64,000 nt of DNA, from positions 43,407 to 107,406 of the forward strand of contig JALFIM010000039.1 of assembly GCA_022775985.1 (NCBI GenBank), read 5' to 3'. The notes under the pieces are model-generated. The model was not told where the DNA came from and did no database searches. It saw nothing but the letters and a program-made list of their open reading frames with translations. The number at the start of each line of letters is the position of its first letter. Position 1 is the stretch's first letter. Both the position numbers and the translations under genes were made by a program. This stretch comes from Prevotella sp. GTDB lineage: Bacteria; Bacteroidota; Bacteroidia; Bacteroidales; Bacteroidaceae. Shown piece by piece: positions 29,431 through 37,919 of this stretch.

Positions 29431-29664
29431 TTACTTCCCAAGGATTGTGTCAAACATTTCATCCACAGAGTCCCAATGTGTCACTCTACCCTTGGCAACA
29501 TCCTCTTCAGCAAGTTCTAATCCTGTTTTTTTAGGTTTCAATACAGAAATGGAGCTTACACCATTTAGCATCTGAATGGCATTCTTCAGCTTATTCACCA
29601 ATAATGGGTCAGATATAGAAACAAGCAACTGTGGTTCTTTTAATGCCATAGACTTCATTTTCAT
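29431..29664 (-). CDS. Orphan RelB/DinJ-like antitoxin
   Basis: The 77-residue protein has an N-terminal half (LKNAIQMLNGVSSISVLK) and the C-terminal signature TGLELAEED followed by DVAKGRVTHWDSVDEMF. The pattern of a Gly-Arg-Val after an acidic helix, then a Ser-Val-Asp-x-Met-Phe end, is typical of small Bacteroidales antitoxins partnered with RelE/YafQ toxins. No toxin gene is found on either side within a kilobase. The ATG at 29664 is chosen because AGAGG lies seven bases upstream and a -7 box further up. It may still be active against a toxin elsewhere, or be a relic. Confidence 0.7.
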   Translation of the reverse strand: MKMKSMALKEPQLLVSISDPLLVNKLKNAIQMLNGVSSISVLKPKKTGLELAEEDVAKGRVTHWDSVDEMFDTILGK

Positions 29665-29691
29665 ATTTTTCCTCTTTAGTATTATACTTTG

Positions 29692-29699
29692 CAAACTTA
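29692..29699 (-). promoter_or_regulatory. -7 element for the antitoxin-like gene
   Basis: Minus-strand TAAGTTTG lies 28 bases before the start codon. It shows that the small gene has its own promoter although it stands in a decayed region. Confidence 0.5.
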
Positions 29700-29821
29700 C
29701 ATAAAAAAGGCGAATTATACGCCTGTTTTTATAAAAAAGTTGAAACCGCAGAATCCACAGGCTTTCGTATAATGAGGTTCTACGCGTCCCTTCTGCGACC
29801 TCACAGCATCCCTCCAGTAAG

Positions 29822-30311
29822 TCATGCATCTCCGTCGCCACCCGACCTGAACAGCAGCCTGGCAAGGCCATAGACGTAGCGGCGGAAGCCGGGGCGGTAG
29901 GCCAGCATGCGGTCGAACCAGCCCAAGTGGCGGCCGGCCGTGCGCACCACCATGCCCACATACACCATGGCGAAGAGCGTGCCTATGCCCACGATGTACC
30001 ACTGCCACGCCCCGAAGAACGCATAGCAGAACACCACAGCGAGCACCACCAGCGACGTGTCTACGCATATCTTCACCTTGTGAAACGCCACACCCGTCAC
30101 CGCGCTCACGGCTACGGGGAATCCCTCGCCGGGCATATTGACCGAGCCGCAGCGCACCTCCAGTGCTATGCCTATGCCGAGGATGGTGCATCCTGCCACC
30201 TGCGCGGCCGCCTGTGCGGCTATGCCTGTGGGGATGAGCCACGATGTGAGCCACATGTTCACGTCGATAAGCGACCCGAACACGAATCCTACAAGCAGTT
30301 GGAACAACTGC
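29822..30311 (-). pseudogene. C-terminal part of a YczE/DUF6198-like membrane protein, N-terminus deleted
   Basis: About 163 residues remain, beginning FEAVQLFQLLVGFVFGSLID and continuing with three or four membrane helices (AAAQVAGCTILGIGIALEV, VVLAVVFCYAFFGAW, MVYVGMVV). Complete members are about 210-230 residues and start with two further helices. There is no start codon: the frame runs straight into the truncated GH43 gene, in another frame. The gene was cut by a deletion whose junction lies near 30311. Confidence 0.75.
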
Positions 30312-30867
30312 ACGGCCTCAAAGCGGTGGTGATGTACATCTGTCCGTCGTCGTCGAGGAAGAACTGCGCGTCGTAGCCACGGTAGAAGTAGTTGCCCGGT
30401 GACAGGGCGTTGGCATCAGTCCAAGGCCCCGTAGGCGAGTCAGCCATGGCTATGAATGTCTTGCTGTCTATGCCGTACATAAGATAGTACTTGCCTGTGG
30501 AGGGGTTGTATATGAAGCTCGGGGCCCATACGCACTTCGTACCCGCGAGGTCAGCCCACGACTTCGGCAGTGCCAGTGGGCGGTTCTCCCACCTACGGCA
30601 GTCCTTCGACATCCACATCTGCGTGGGATATACGTTCTCTATGCCTCCGCCGTCGTTCGTGCCGTAGGCATAGAACATATCTGAATGCTCGTCGTACACG
30701 ATGGATGCGTCGGCAAGATAGGCAGGAATGACGGGGTTGCCCGTATTTTGGGCAAACACGTTCAGGTCGCGCCCGAGCATGGTCTGCTGGGCGTGTATGA
30801 CCGATGGCACCATCAATGACAGCGCAAGAACGCCCATGGCGGCATAGCGCATGAGGCTCCTTTCCAT
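30289..30867 (-). pseudogene. N-terminal fragment of an exported GH43-like glycosidase
   Basis: The fragment has a signal peptide (ALSLMVPSVIHAQQ) and about 165 residues of a five-bladed propeller start: NPVIPAYLADASIVYDE, then a MWMSKDCRRWENRPL blade, VWAPSFIYNPSTGKYYLMY and FFLDDDGQMYITT. GH43 enzymes cut arabinose- or xylose-containing glycans, with a catalytic Asp in the PAYLADAS-type segment. After MYITT the frame leaves the family and ends within 10 codons, where the YczE-like sequence begins. It lies 30 bases after the lipid kinase stop. Only about a third of a normal gene remains. Confidence 0.8.
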
Positions 30868-30896
30868 AATTGTAAGGTCGGGTATATGCTTAATTG

Positions 30897-31925
30897 TCAA
30901 AGGTTGAGTTTCTTCTGTATGGCCTTGCTTATGGCCTGTATGTGGCGGCCCTGGCGGCTGATGTCGTCGCGCATGATGCTTATCTGGTTGAACAGCTCGG
31001 CTGCGGCGTTCTGCAAAGCATTGGGCTTGCGTAGGCTGCGGTCAGCGAATGGGTTGACAAGCATCTTGATGCCCTTCTCCTGAACCTCCACATCTATCGA
31101 CTCGCCCGTCATCACAGGGTCGCCGTCGTAGTGTATAACGCCGGGTGCGCTGCGCTGTATGTGCAGCTTCTTGCAGCGAAACGTCTTTATCTTGGAGTTC
31201 TTGTCAAGGGTCTTGTTGAACATGTCTATGCTTATCTGGGGCGCGTCTATTACATCAAACGGCTCCATTATTATCACGTCGAGCAGTCCGTCGCTCATTG
31301 ATGCCTGTGGGGCTATGTAGGCATTGTTGCCATACTGCGAGGCGTTGGCACACGACACGAGGAAAGCCTTGTACCGGGCCGTGCCGTTGTCGTCCTGTAT
31401 GACGTAGGTCTCGGGCTTGTACTTGAGACCCTCACGGAGTATGTTCTCGGCGTATGTGATGGGGCCGCGCTTGCCAGACTCCGCGAACTTCTGGCTCACG
31501 AAGGCATCAAAGCCCATTCCACACGTGCAGAAGAACGGGTAGCCGTTGATGATGCCGTAGTCGAGGTCGCGTATCTCACAGGCGTTGATTATATCTATGG
31601 ACTTCTTGAGGTTCATGGGCAGGAGCAGATGGCGGGCGAGACCGTTGCCCGAGCCGCACGGCATGATGCCGAGGGCGGTGCCGGAATGCACTATGGCCCG
31701 CGCCACCTCGTTCACCGTACCGTCGCCACCGACAGCCACTACGACATCCACGCCGTCGGCCTTGGCCCGCGATGCTATCTCGGAGGCATGCCCCGCATAC
31801 TCGGTTATGACCACCTCGTAGTCGTATAAGGATTTGTCGATGTTTGACTCTATAAGGTTCGGCACGCCAGCCTTGTCGGATGTGCCGGAGACAAGATTTA
31901 TTACGAATACGGCTTTCTTTTTCAT
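30897..31925 (-). CDS. Diacylglycerol/sphingosine kinase-family lipid kinase (YegS/BmrU type)
   Basis: These cytoplasmic enzymes phosphorylate lipid alcohols such as diacylglycerol or sphingoid bases with ATP. VAVGGDGTVNEVARAI (near residue 63) and MPCGSGNGLARHL (near 90) are the nucleotide loop signatures. The C-terminal lobe ends in GDPVMTGESIDVEV, and residues about 290-342 are a helical tail (LFNQISIMRDDISRQGRHI) absent from short members. It is divergent from serine palmitoyltransferase, which hints that a sphingoid base or ceramide could be its substrate; that is inference. Confidence 0.88.
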   Translation of the reverse strand: MKKKAVFVINLVSGTSDKAGVPNLIESNIDKSLYDYEVVITEYAGHASEIASRAKADGVDVVVAVGGDGTVNEVARAIVHSGTALGIMPCGSGNGLARHLLLPMNLKKSIDIINACEIRDLDYGIINGYPFFCTCGMGFDAFVSQKFAESGKRGPITYAENILREGLKYKPETYVIQDDNGTARYKAFLVSCANASQYGNNAYIAPQASMSDGLLDVIIMEPFDVIDAPQISIDMFNKTLDKNSKIKTFRCKKLHIQRSAPGVIHYDGDPVMTGESIDVEVQEKGIKMLVNPFADRSLRKPNALQNAAAELFNQISIMRDDISRQGRHIQAISKAIQKKLNL

Positions 31926-31971
31926 AATTATCTCACTGCGTTATAGATGATTTCGTGATGTGTATTTCCCA

Positions 31972-31979
31972 CAAAAGTA
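31972..31979 (-). promoter_or_regulatory. -7 element for the lipid kinase
   Basis: Minus-strand TACTTTTG, 47 bases before the start codon; no clear -33. Confidence 0.45.
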
Positions 31980-32073
31980 ATAAAAACCTTTCATAACGAC
32001 CGTCTAATTTGGCAAAAAATGCATAAAAACCACTTTTCTCGACCGAAACATACAGAATATTATATCTTTTTTG

Positions 32074-32081
32074 TAACTTTG
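32074..32081 (+). promoter_or_regulatory. -7 element for serine palmitoyltransferase, with long leader
   Basis: TAACTTTG matches the consensus and would start a leader of about 240 bases before the coding region. I recognise no riboswitch in the leader; it holds only short stop-rich frames. Confidence 0.55.
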
Positions 32082-32326
32082 CGCATTGAAAGTAAAAGAT
32101 ATAAAGGTGGATTCTAATAATTGCATTCATCGGCTTCTTCACTCTTGCCTTTGTAGGGTTGCATTCCGTATGCCTGTGTGGACAGTCCGCACGTAGTCTG
32201 GATAGTGGCGTGAAACGGCTGACTGAGAGAAAGATGACGTGCAAGCCACTTGAAGAATGAATTTTAAATGACGTGTGATTATTAGGACACGCCTAAAGAG
32301 ATTTACACCTATTTTATTGTATAATA

Positions 32327-33514
32327 ATGGGACAATTACAAGAAAGATACAAAAGTTACCGCGAGCCACAGAAATACATGGCTGCGGGCGTGTATCCTTA
32401 TTTCCGTGAGATAACAAGCAAACAGGGCACGGAAGTGGAAATGGGCGGACACGAAGTGCTGATGTTTGGCTCAAATGCTTACACTGGTCTTACTGGCGAC
32501 CAGCGTGTTATTGATGCAGCCAAGGCTGCACTGGACAAGTACGGTTCGGGATGTGCTGGCAGCCGGTTCCTCAACGGAACGCTCGACCTCCACGTACAGC
32601 TTGAGAAGGAGCTTGCCGAATTTGTACACAAGGACCAGACACTGTGCTTCTCTACCGGTTTCTCTGTGAACGCTGGAGTGCTGGCCGTGGTCGTAGGACG
32701 CGGCGACTACATCATCTGCGACGACCGCGACCATGCGAGCATCGTAGACGGACGACGCCTGTCGTTCGCCCGTCAGCTCCACTACAAGCACAACGACATG
32801 GAGGATCTGGAGAACATCCTCAAGGGTCTGCCACACGAAGCCGTGAAGCTGATTGTCGTAGACGGCGTGTTCTCAATGGAGGGCGACCTCGCCAACCTGC
32901 CCGAGATAGTGAAGCTGAAGCACAAGTACAACTGCTCTATAATGGTGGACGAGGCACATGGTCTCGGAGTGTTCGGCAAGCAGGGCCGTGGCGTGTGCGA
33001 CTACTTCGGCCTGACTGACGAGGTAGACCTCATCATGGGCACCTTCTCCAAGTCGCTCGCCAGCATCGGCGGTTTCATAGCCAGCGACAACGACACCATC
33101 AACTATCTGCGCCACACCTGCCGCACGTACATCTTCAGCGCGTCAAACACTCCCGCTGCCACCGCAGCAGCCATGGAGGCACTGCACATACTCAAGCAGG
33201 AGCCCGAGCGCATAGAGCACCTCTGGGACGTGACACGCTATGCCCTGAGCCGTTTCCGCGAGGAAGGCTTCGAGATAGGCGAGACGGAGAGCCCCATCAT
33301 ACCGCTTTATGTGCATGACGTGGAGAAAACGTTCACCGTCACGAAACTCGCTTTCGACAACGGCGTATTCATCAACCCCGTGATTCCCCCGGCTTGCGCT
33401 CCGCAGGATACCCTCGTGCGTTTCGCCCTCATGGCCACACACACAAAGGAGGAAGTGGAGAAAGGCGTGCAGATACTGAAGAAGATATTTGTAGACCTCG
33501 GCATTATCAAGTAA
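32327..33514 (+). CDS. spt: Serine palmitoyltransferase (alpha-oxoamine synthase)
   Basis: The enzyme condenses serine with a fatty acyl-CoA or acyl-ACP to 3-ketosphinganine, the first step of sphingolipid synthesis, a hallmark of Bacteroidales. PLP binds Lys242 in GTFSKSLASIGGF; VDEAHGLGVFG (about 207-217) and GSGCAGSRFLNGT are family motifs. The 395 residues match Bacteroides serine palmitoyltransferases. Related family members (KBL, BioF) share the fold, but the N-terminal sequence and the divergent lipid kinase favour the sphingolipid enzyme. A strong terminator follows. Confidence 0.9.
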   Translation: MGQLQERYKSYREPQKYMAAGVYPYFREITSKQGTEVEMGGHEVLMFGSNAYTGLTGDQRVIDAAKAALDKYGSGCAGSRFLNGTLDLHVQLEKELAEFVHKDQTLCFSTGFSVNAGVLAVVVGRGDYIICDDRDHASIVDGRRLSFARQLHYKHNDMEDLENILKGLPHEAVKLIVVDGVFSMEGDLANLPEIVKLKHKYNCSIMVDEAHGLGVFGKQGRGVCDYFGLTDEVDLIMGTFSKSLASIGGFIASDNDTINYLRHTCRTYIFSASNTPAATAAAMEALHILKQEPERIEHLWDVTRYALSRFREEGFEIGETESPIIPLYVHDVEKTFTVTKLAFDNGVFINPVIPPACAPQDTLVRFALMATHTKEEVEKGVQILKKIFVDLGIIK

Positions 33515-33533
33515 CAAGATACCGATTCACATA

Positions 33534-33589
33534 GTTGTGGGTTCTGGACGCACGGCATTGCCATGTATTCAGAACCTACAACTTTTTTT
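33534..33589 (+). terminator. Terminator of serine palmitoyltransferase
   Basis: GTTGTGGGTTCTG (33534-33546) pairs with CAGAACCTACAAC (33570-33582), with one G-U pair on the plus strand, and a run of seven Ts follows. Confidence 0.88.
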
Positions 33590-33660
33590 GTAGGGTTTTA
33601 TCACCTCTATTGTACTCAGGACAATACGCTCCCGTATAGTGTCACGACGGTCGCATAGCA

Positions 33661-34203
33661 TCACAATTGCCGTATAGAGTCATAGCTGCGCACATACCGT
33701 CCTTTATGGAAATAGTGGTATGAGCTCATTTGCCGACTCTCGTCATCGCTGCCCGTCAGACTTTTGTAGAACTGCTCACCGTAGTCTTGGTAATTGTCTG
33801 TGCCGTACACGCTGTTGTCGATGACGAGCATGGGGAACGTGTTGCTTGCAGGTATTGGGAATATGCCGTCATACACCGATGACACCACGATAAGGGCTAT
33901 TCCACGTCTGTCGCAAAGACGTTTGACCTCGAGTGGAGAACGGCCATTCTCGCCCGAGCAAAAAGGAAGGTACTCATATACCAGCACCTTGTCGTGCCGT
34001 GCTATACAGCCCTTCACCTGCCCGACATTCACCTTATAGATATTCCCGTCATTACGCAATGAGTCTATTGGGCTGCTGCACGCCCTCACGTGCCGCCTTT
34101 CTGACTCTGATAAGTCGGAATACCCTGAGCTGTTGATTTCTATACATGAGACAAGCATGCACCCTGCTACCAAGGAGAGAATAGGACGAATAAACTTTGT
34201 CAT
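33661..34203 (-). CDS. Lipoprotein of unknown function
   Basis: The 180-residue protein has a lipoprotein signal (lipobox LVSC, Cys20) and so sits in a periplasmic membrane leaflet or on the surface. The mature part contains KVLVYEYLPFCSGENGRSP, then VKRLCDRRGIALIVVSSVYD and FPMLVIDNSVYG. This order of strand, Cys-containing loop, helix, strand and late cis-Pro-like strand is reminiscent of thioredoxin-fold proteins, but the C-x-x-C pair is missing, so I do not assign a function. Two promoter copies lie upstream. Confidence 0.8.
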   Translation of the reverse strand: MTKFIRPILSLVAGCMLVSCIEINSSGYSDLSESERRHVRACSSPIDSLRNDGNIYKVNVGQVKGCIARHDKVLVYEYLPFCSGENGRSPLEVKRLCDRRGIALIVVSSVYDGIFPIPASNTFPMLVIDNSVYGTDNYQDYGEQFYKSLTGSDDESRQMSSYHYFHKGRYVRSYDSIRQL

Positions 34204-34243
34204 GATTTCATTTGCTATGATTTGTTGTCATTGTATTCTTATG

Positions 34244-34317
34244 CAAAGATAACGCAAGTGCGAGAGCAATGGAGCTTGCTCCGATTGCCGAGCCGCAGCT
34301 TGTCTTATGCAAAGATA
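34244..34317 (-). promoter_or_regulatory. Duplicated -7 elements around a hairpin, upstream of the lipoprotein gene
   Basis: CTTATGCAAAGATA occurs at 34238-34251 and again at 34304-34317, so the minus strand has TATCTTTG boxes at 34244-34251 and 34310-34317. Between them GCAATGGAGC and GCTCCGATTGC can pair with one bulged base. Either box could drive the lipoprotein gene. Similar boxes joined by a stem occur, as I remember, in other Prevotella and Bacteroides intergenic regions. Confidence 0.6.
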
Positions 34318-34476
34318 TGTATTTTTTCGGTCATGCGATACGCCTATTTGCTTGAAACGAACAATATGAAAGTCGGAACGACAGTTTTGCAGGATGAAAC
34401 GCCCCATGATGACAGCATGTTGTTTGCGTTAACAAACGAAAATGTAAAGTGGAGTTTGCATTTTCTTCTGATAATA

Positions 34477-34508
34477 TTTGGGAAAAAGCAAAATATCACT
34501 TATCTTTG
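34477..34508 (+). promoter_or_regulatory. Promoter for ppdK
   Basis: TTTG (34477-34480) and TATCTTTG (34501-34508) are 20 bases apart, a textbook Bacteroidetes promoter. The leader to the start codon is about 145 bases and shows nothing I recognise. Confidence 0.8.
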
Positions 34509-34657
34509 CAATATGATTAAAGAGCAAAAGAACCAAGAAAGCACACACAATCAGGCATGATAATATATAAAATGTGAAATGTTCGTTGTGGACTTTCCGC
34601 ATGATGCTACACTAATCAAGAAGAAATAACTAAAAAAAATAAAAACTAACCACGTTT

Positions 34658-37378
34658 ATGAGCGAAAAAAGAATTTTTACGTTTGGCAATGGTCAGGCTG
34701 AAGGCAAGGCCGACATGCGAAACCTCTTGGGTGGAAAAGGTGCCAACCTGGCGGAGATGAATCTTATCGGGGTTCCCGTACCTCCTGGCTTCACCATCAC
34801 CACAGACACATGCAATGAGTACTTCGAGAAAGGCAAGGAGGCCGTAGTGGCTCTTCTGAAGGATGACGTACAGAAGTCTGTTCACCACATCGAGACATTG
34901 ATGAACAGCAAATTCGGCGACGCAGAGAACCCGCTGTTGGTATCTGTACGTTCTGGAGCACGTGCGTCAATGCCAGGCATGATGGACACAATCCTTAACC
35001 TCGGACTCAACGACACGGTGGTTGCAGGCCTCGCAAAGAAAACGGGCAACGAGCGTTTCGCATACGACAGCTACCGCCGCTTCGTACAGATGTACGGCGA
35101 CGTAGTGCTCGGCATGAAGCCTGTCAACAAAGAGGACATCGACCCATTTGAGGCCATAATACAAAAAGTGAAGGCCATACGCGGCATAACTCTTGACAAT
35201 GAGCTGACCGTAGATGAACTCAAGCAGCTCGTAACCCTCTTCAAGGAGGCCATCAAGAGCCAGACCGGCAAGGACTTCCCCAACGACCCGATGGAGCAGC
35301 TTTGGGGGGCTATATGCGCAGTGTTTGACAGTTGGATGAACGAGCGTGCTATCCTCTACCGCAAGATGGAGGGCATACCCGCAGAATGGGGCACAGCCGT
35401 TACTGTCATGGCTATGGTATTCGGCAACATGGGCGACACATCCGCTACTGGTGTCTGCTTCAGCCGCGACGCGGCTACTGGTGAGAATGTGTTCAATGGA
35501 GAGTATCTCGTAAACGCTCAAGGCGAGGATGTCGTGGCAGGAATACGCACTCCGCAGCAGATTACCAAGGAAGGCTCACGCCGTTGGGCCAAGCAGCAGT
35601 GCATAGAAGAGGATGTACGTGTAGCCAAATATCCGTCCATGGAGGAGGCCATGCCCGAGATTTATGCCCAGCTCAACGCCCTTCAGGACAAGCTCGAGAA
35701 GCATTATCATGACATGCAGGACATGGAGTTCACCGTACAGGAGGGCAAGCTCTGGTTCCTCCAGACACGCAATGGCAAGCGCACGGGTACTGCCATGGTG
35801 AAGATAGCCATGGACTTGCTTGCCGAAGGCGAGATAGACGAAAAGACTGCACTTGAGCGTTGCGAGCCCAACAAGCTCGATGAGCTCCTCCACCCGGTGT
35901 TCGACAAACAGGCTCTGGCCCAGGCCAAGGTGCTGACACGCGGACTCCCCGCCTCACCGGGCGCAGCGTGCGGACAGATTGTGTTCTTCGCCGATGATGC
36001 CAAGGAGTGGCACGAAGGCGGTCATCAGGTTGTGATGGTCCGCATCGAGACATCTCCCGAGGATCTCGCCGGCATGTCTGCAGCAGAAGGCATACTCACC
36101 GCACGTGGCGGTATGACCTCTCACGCCGCAGTAGTAGCCCGTGGTATGGGCAAGTGCTGCGTGTCTGGAGCAGGTGCTATCAACGTAGACTACAAGACAC
36201 GCACCGTGGAGATAGACGGTGTAGTGCTCAAAGAGGGCGACTATATCTCTATCAATGGTTCTACTGGTGAGGTCTACTTCGGACAGGTAAAGACCAAGCC
36301 AGCTGAGGTTTCGGGCGACTTCGCAAAACTCATGGATCTTTGCAACAAGTACACCAAACTTGTAGTGCGCACAAATGCCGACACTCCTCACGACGCAGAG
36401 GTGGCCCGCAAGTTCGGCGCCGTAGGCATCGGACTCTGCCGTACTGAGCACATGTTCTTCGAGGCAGACAAGATTAAGGCCATGCGTGAGATGATTCTTT
36501 CTGAGACACAGGAGGGACGCAAGAAGGCTCTTGCCAAGTTGCTTCCGTTCCAGCAGAAAGACTTCTACGGCATACTCAAGGCCATGGATGGCTATCCAGT
36601 GAATATCCGTCTGCTCGACCCGCCATTGCACGAGTTCGTACCCCACGACCTTGCCGGCCAGCAGGCAATGGCTGAGGAGATGGGGGTATCAGTTCAGAAG
36701 ATACAACAGCGCGTCAACAGCCTGTCCGAGGCCAATCCTATGCTCGGACACCGTGGCTGCCGACTTGGCAACACATATCCCGAAATCACAGAGATGCAGA
36801 CTCGCGCCATACTCGGTGCTGCCGTTCAGCTGAAGAAGGAGGGCTTTGATCCGCATCCCGAGATAATGGTACCCTTGATAGGTATCGTCAACGAGTTTGA
36901 CCTTCAGGAGAAAGTCATCCGTGAGACGGCAAAGAAACTCTTCGAGCAAGAGGGTGTTGAGATTCCGTTCAAGGTGGGCACTATGATAGAGATTCCGCGT
37001 GCCGCCCTCACTGCCGACTACATCGCGAAGAAAGCTGAATACTTCAGCTTCGGCACCAACGACCTGACGCAGATGACATTCGGCTACAGCCGTGACGACA
37101 TCGCAAGTTTCCTCCCCGTTTATCTGGAGAAGAAGATTCTGAATGTAGACCCGTTCCAGGTTCTTGACCAGAACGGTGTCGGCCAGCTCGTAAAGATGGC
37201 CGTAGAGAAAGGCCGCTCCACACGCCCCGACCTCAAGTGCGGCATCTGCGGCGAGCACGGTGGCGAGCCTTCGTCTGTGAAGTTCTGCCACCGCGTAGGA
37301 CTCAACTATGTGAGTTGCTCTCCGTTCCGCGTGCCCATCGCACGTCTGGCTGCTGCGCAGGCTGCAGTAGAGGAATAA
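34658..37378 (+). CDS. ppdK: Pyruvate, phosphate dikinase
   Basis: PPDK interconverts pyruvate, ATP and phosphate with PEP, AMP and pyrophosphate. The 906 residues carry the N-terminal ATP-grasp domain (LLGGKGANLAEMNL, SVRSGARASMPGMMDTILN), the swivelling phosphohistidine domain with catalytic His in GGMTSHAAVVARG (near residue 490), and the C-terminal PEP/pyruvate barrel ending CGICGEHGGEP with the catalytic Cys. In Bacteroidales it links PEP and pyruvate either way. It is a single-gene unit with its own promoter and terminator. Confidence 0.97.
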   Translation: MSEKRIFTFGNGQAEGKADMRNLLGGKGANLAEMNLIGVPVPPGFTITTDTCNEYFEKGKEAVVALLKDDVQKSVHHIETLMNSKFGDAENPLLVSVRSGARASMPGMMDTILNLGLNDTVVAGLAKKTGNERFAYDSYRRFVQMYGDVVLGMKPVNKEDIDPFEAIIQKVKAIRGITLDNELTVDELKQLVTLFKEAIKSQTGKDFPNDPMEQLWGAICAVFDSWMNERAILYRKMEGIPAEWGTAVTVMAMVFGNMGDTSATGVCFSRDAATGENVFNGEYLVNAQGEDVVAGIRTPQQITKEGSRRWAKQQCIEEDVRVAKYPSMEEAMPEIYAQLNALQDKLEKHYHDMQDMEFTVQEGKLWFLQTRNGKRTGTAMVKIAMDLLAEGEIDEKTALERCEPNKLDELLHPVFDKQALAQAKVLTRGLPASPGAACGQIVFFADDAKEWHEGGHQVVMVRIETSPEDLAGMSAAEGILTARGGMTSHAAVVARGMGKCCVSGAGAINVDYKTRTVEIDGVVLKEGDYISINGSTGEVYFGQVKTKPAEVSGDFAKLMDLCNKYTKLVVRTNADTPHDAEVARKFGAVGIGLCRTEHMFFEADKIKAMREMILSETQEGRKKALAKLLPFQQKDFYGILKAMDGYPVNIRLLDPPLHEFVPHDLAGQQAMAEEMGVSVQKIQQRVNSLSEANPMLGHRGCRLGNTYPEITEMQTRAILGAAVQLKKEGFDPHPEIMVPLIGIVNEFDLQEKVIRETAKKLFEQEGVEIPFKVGTMIEIPRAALTADYIAKKAEYFSFGTNDLTQMTFGYSRDDIASFLPVYLEKKILNVDPFQVLDQNGVGQLVKMAVEKGRSTRPDLKCGICGEHGGEPSSVKFCHRVGLNYVSCSPFRVPIARLAAAQAAVEE

Positions 37379-37404
37379 CACGATAATCCTCTATTTCCAA
37401 GGAG

Positions 37405-37456
37405 TTAGGCTGTAAGCCCCGATATATAAAGGGACTTACAGCCTAAGTTGTTTTTA
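37405..37456 (+). terminator. Terminator of ppdK
   Basis: A 16-base stem, TTAGGCTGTAAGCCCC at 37405-37420 and GGGACTTACAGCCTAA at 37431-37446, has one mismatch and is followed by GTTGTTTTTAG. Confidence 0.8.
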
Positions 37457-37465
37457 GGCGGTCTG

Positions 37466-37496
37466 CACATTCTGCACGATAATCATGCAGAATGTG
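37466..37496. other. Perfect 11-base inverted repeat next to the integrase remnant
   Basis: CACATTCTGCA (37466-37476) and TGCAGAATGTG (37486-37496) surround nine bases. Just after it, ACTTACAARAACTTACA-type direct repeats occur at about 37506-37523 and 37541-37557. Such repeats near an integrase N-terminus could be arm-type sites or an attachment end of a lost element. Confidence 0.5.
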
Positions 37497-37579
37497 TAGG
37501 GTAAACTTACAAAAACTTACACAAGAAACCGGGCGACCACTTACAAGAACTTACAAACGAATTTTGAAACACAGAAAAT

Positions 37580-37708
37580 ATGGCAACATTCAAACCAGTA
37601 GTGAGGACACCGCGCAAGGATGGGTTCTACAAAGTCTATATCCGCGTGGTTCACAAAATCAAGCCCGGCTACATCAGCACGGACAAGTTGGTAACAAAGA
37701 AGTTCATC
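37580..37708 (+). pseudogene. N-terminal remnant of a tyrosine recombinase (integrase)
   Basis: About 42 residues remain: MATFKPVVRTPRKDG then FYKVYIRVVHKIKPGYISTD and KLVTKK. This is the arm-binding N-terminal domain of Bacteroidetes tyrosine integrases, which normally run to about 380-420 residues. After KLVTKK the sequence becomes a promoter and the start of an unrelated gene in the same frame. It marks a former integrative element between ppdK and gdhA. Confidence 0.7.
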
Positions 37709-37715
37709 GACATTT

Positions 37716-37746
37716 TTTGCTTTACACTAAAAATCCATTACCTTTG
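37716..37746 (+). promoter_or_regulatory. Promoter directly before the HigA-like fragment
   Basis: TTTG (37716-37719) and TACCTTTG (37739-37746) are 19 bases apart. The expected transcript start is within a few bases of the ATG at 37751, so the message would be nearly leaderless. Confidence 0.7.
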
Positions 37747-37750
37747 CAGC

Positions 37751-37897
37751 ATGGAAAAGAAAGACATGATTGGAAGCGTTGACGCAATGCTTGACGAGAA
37801 ATACGGAAAGGTGGGGACACCCGAAAGGGAACAATTCCGCAAGGAGGCACGCGCCTATTGCGAGTGTGAATACGACACGGACACAACAGAGCAATAA
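37751..37897 (+). pseudogene. N-terminal fragment of a HigA-like (XRE) antitoxin
   Basis: The 48 residues include SVDAMLDEKYGKVGTPERE then QFRKEARAYC. This is how Bacteroidales HigA-type antitoxins begin; complete ones continue with a helix-turn-helix of about 55 residues. Here the frame ends after EYDTDTTEQ, before the DNA-binding domain. No HigB toxin is nearby. With its intact promoter the fragment may still be expressed. Confidence 0.6.
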
Positions 37898-37919
37898 AAA
37901 GGAACAAAAGAAAGAAAAG

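Noticed and set aside
34512-34559. A 15-codon reading frame in the ppdK leader as a leader peptide
   Set aside because: Its ATG falls at or before the expected transcript start and it has no attenuator or repeated amino acids.
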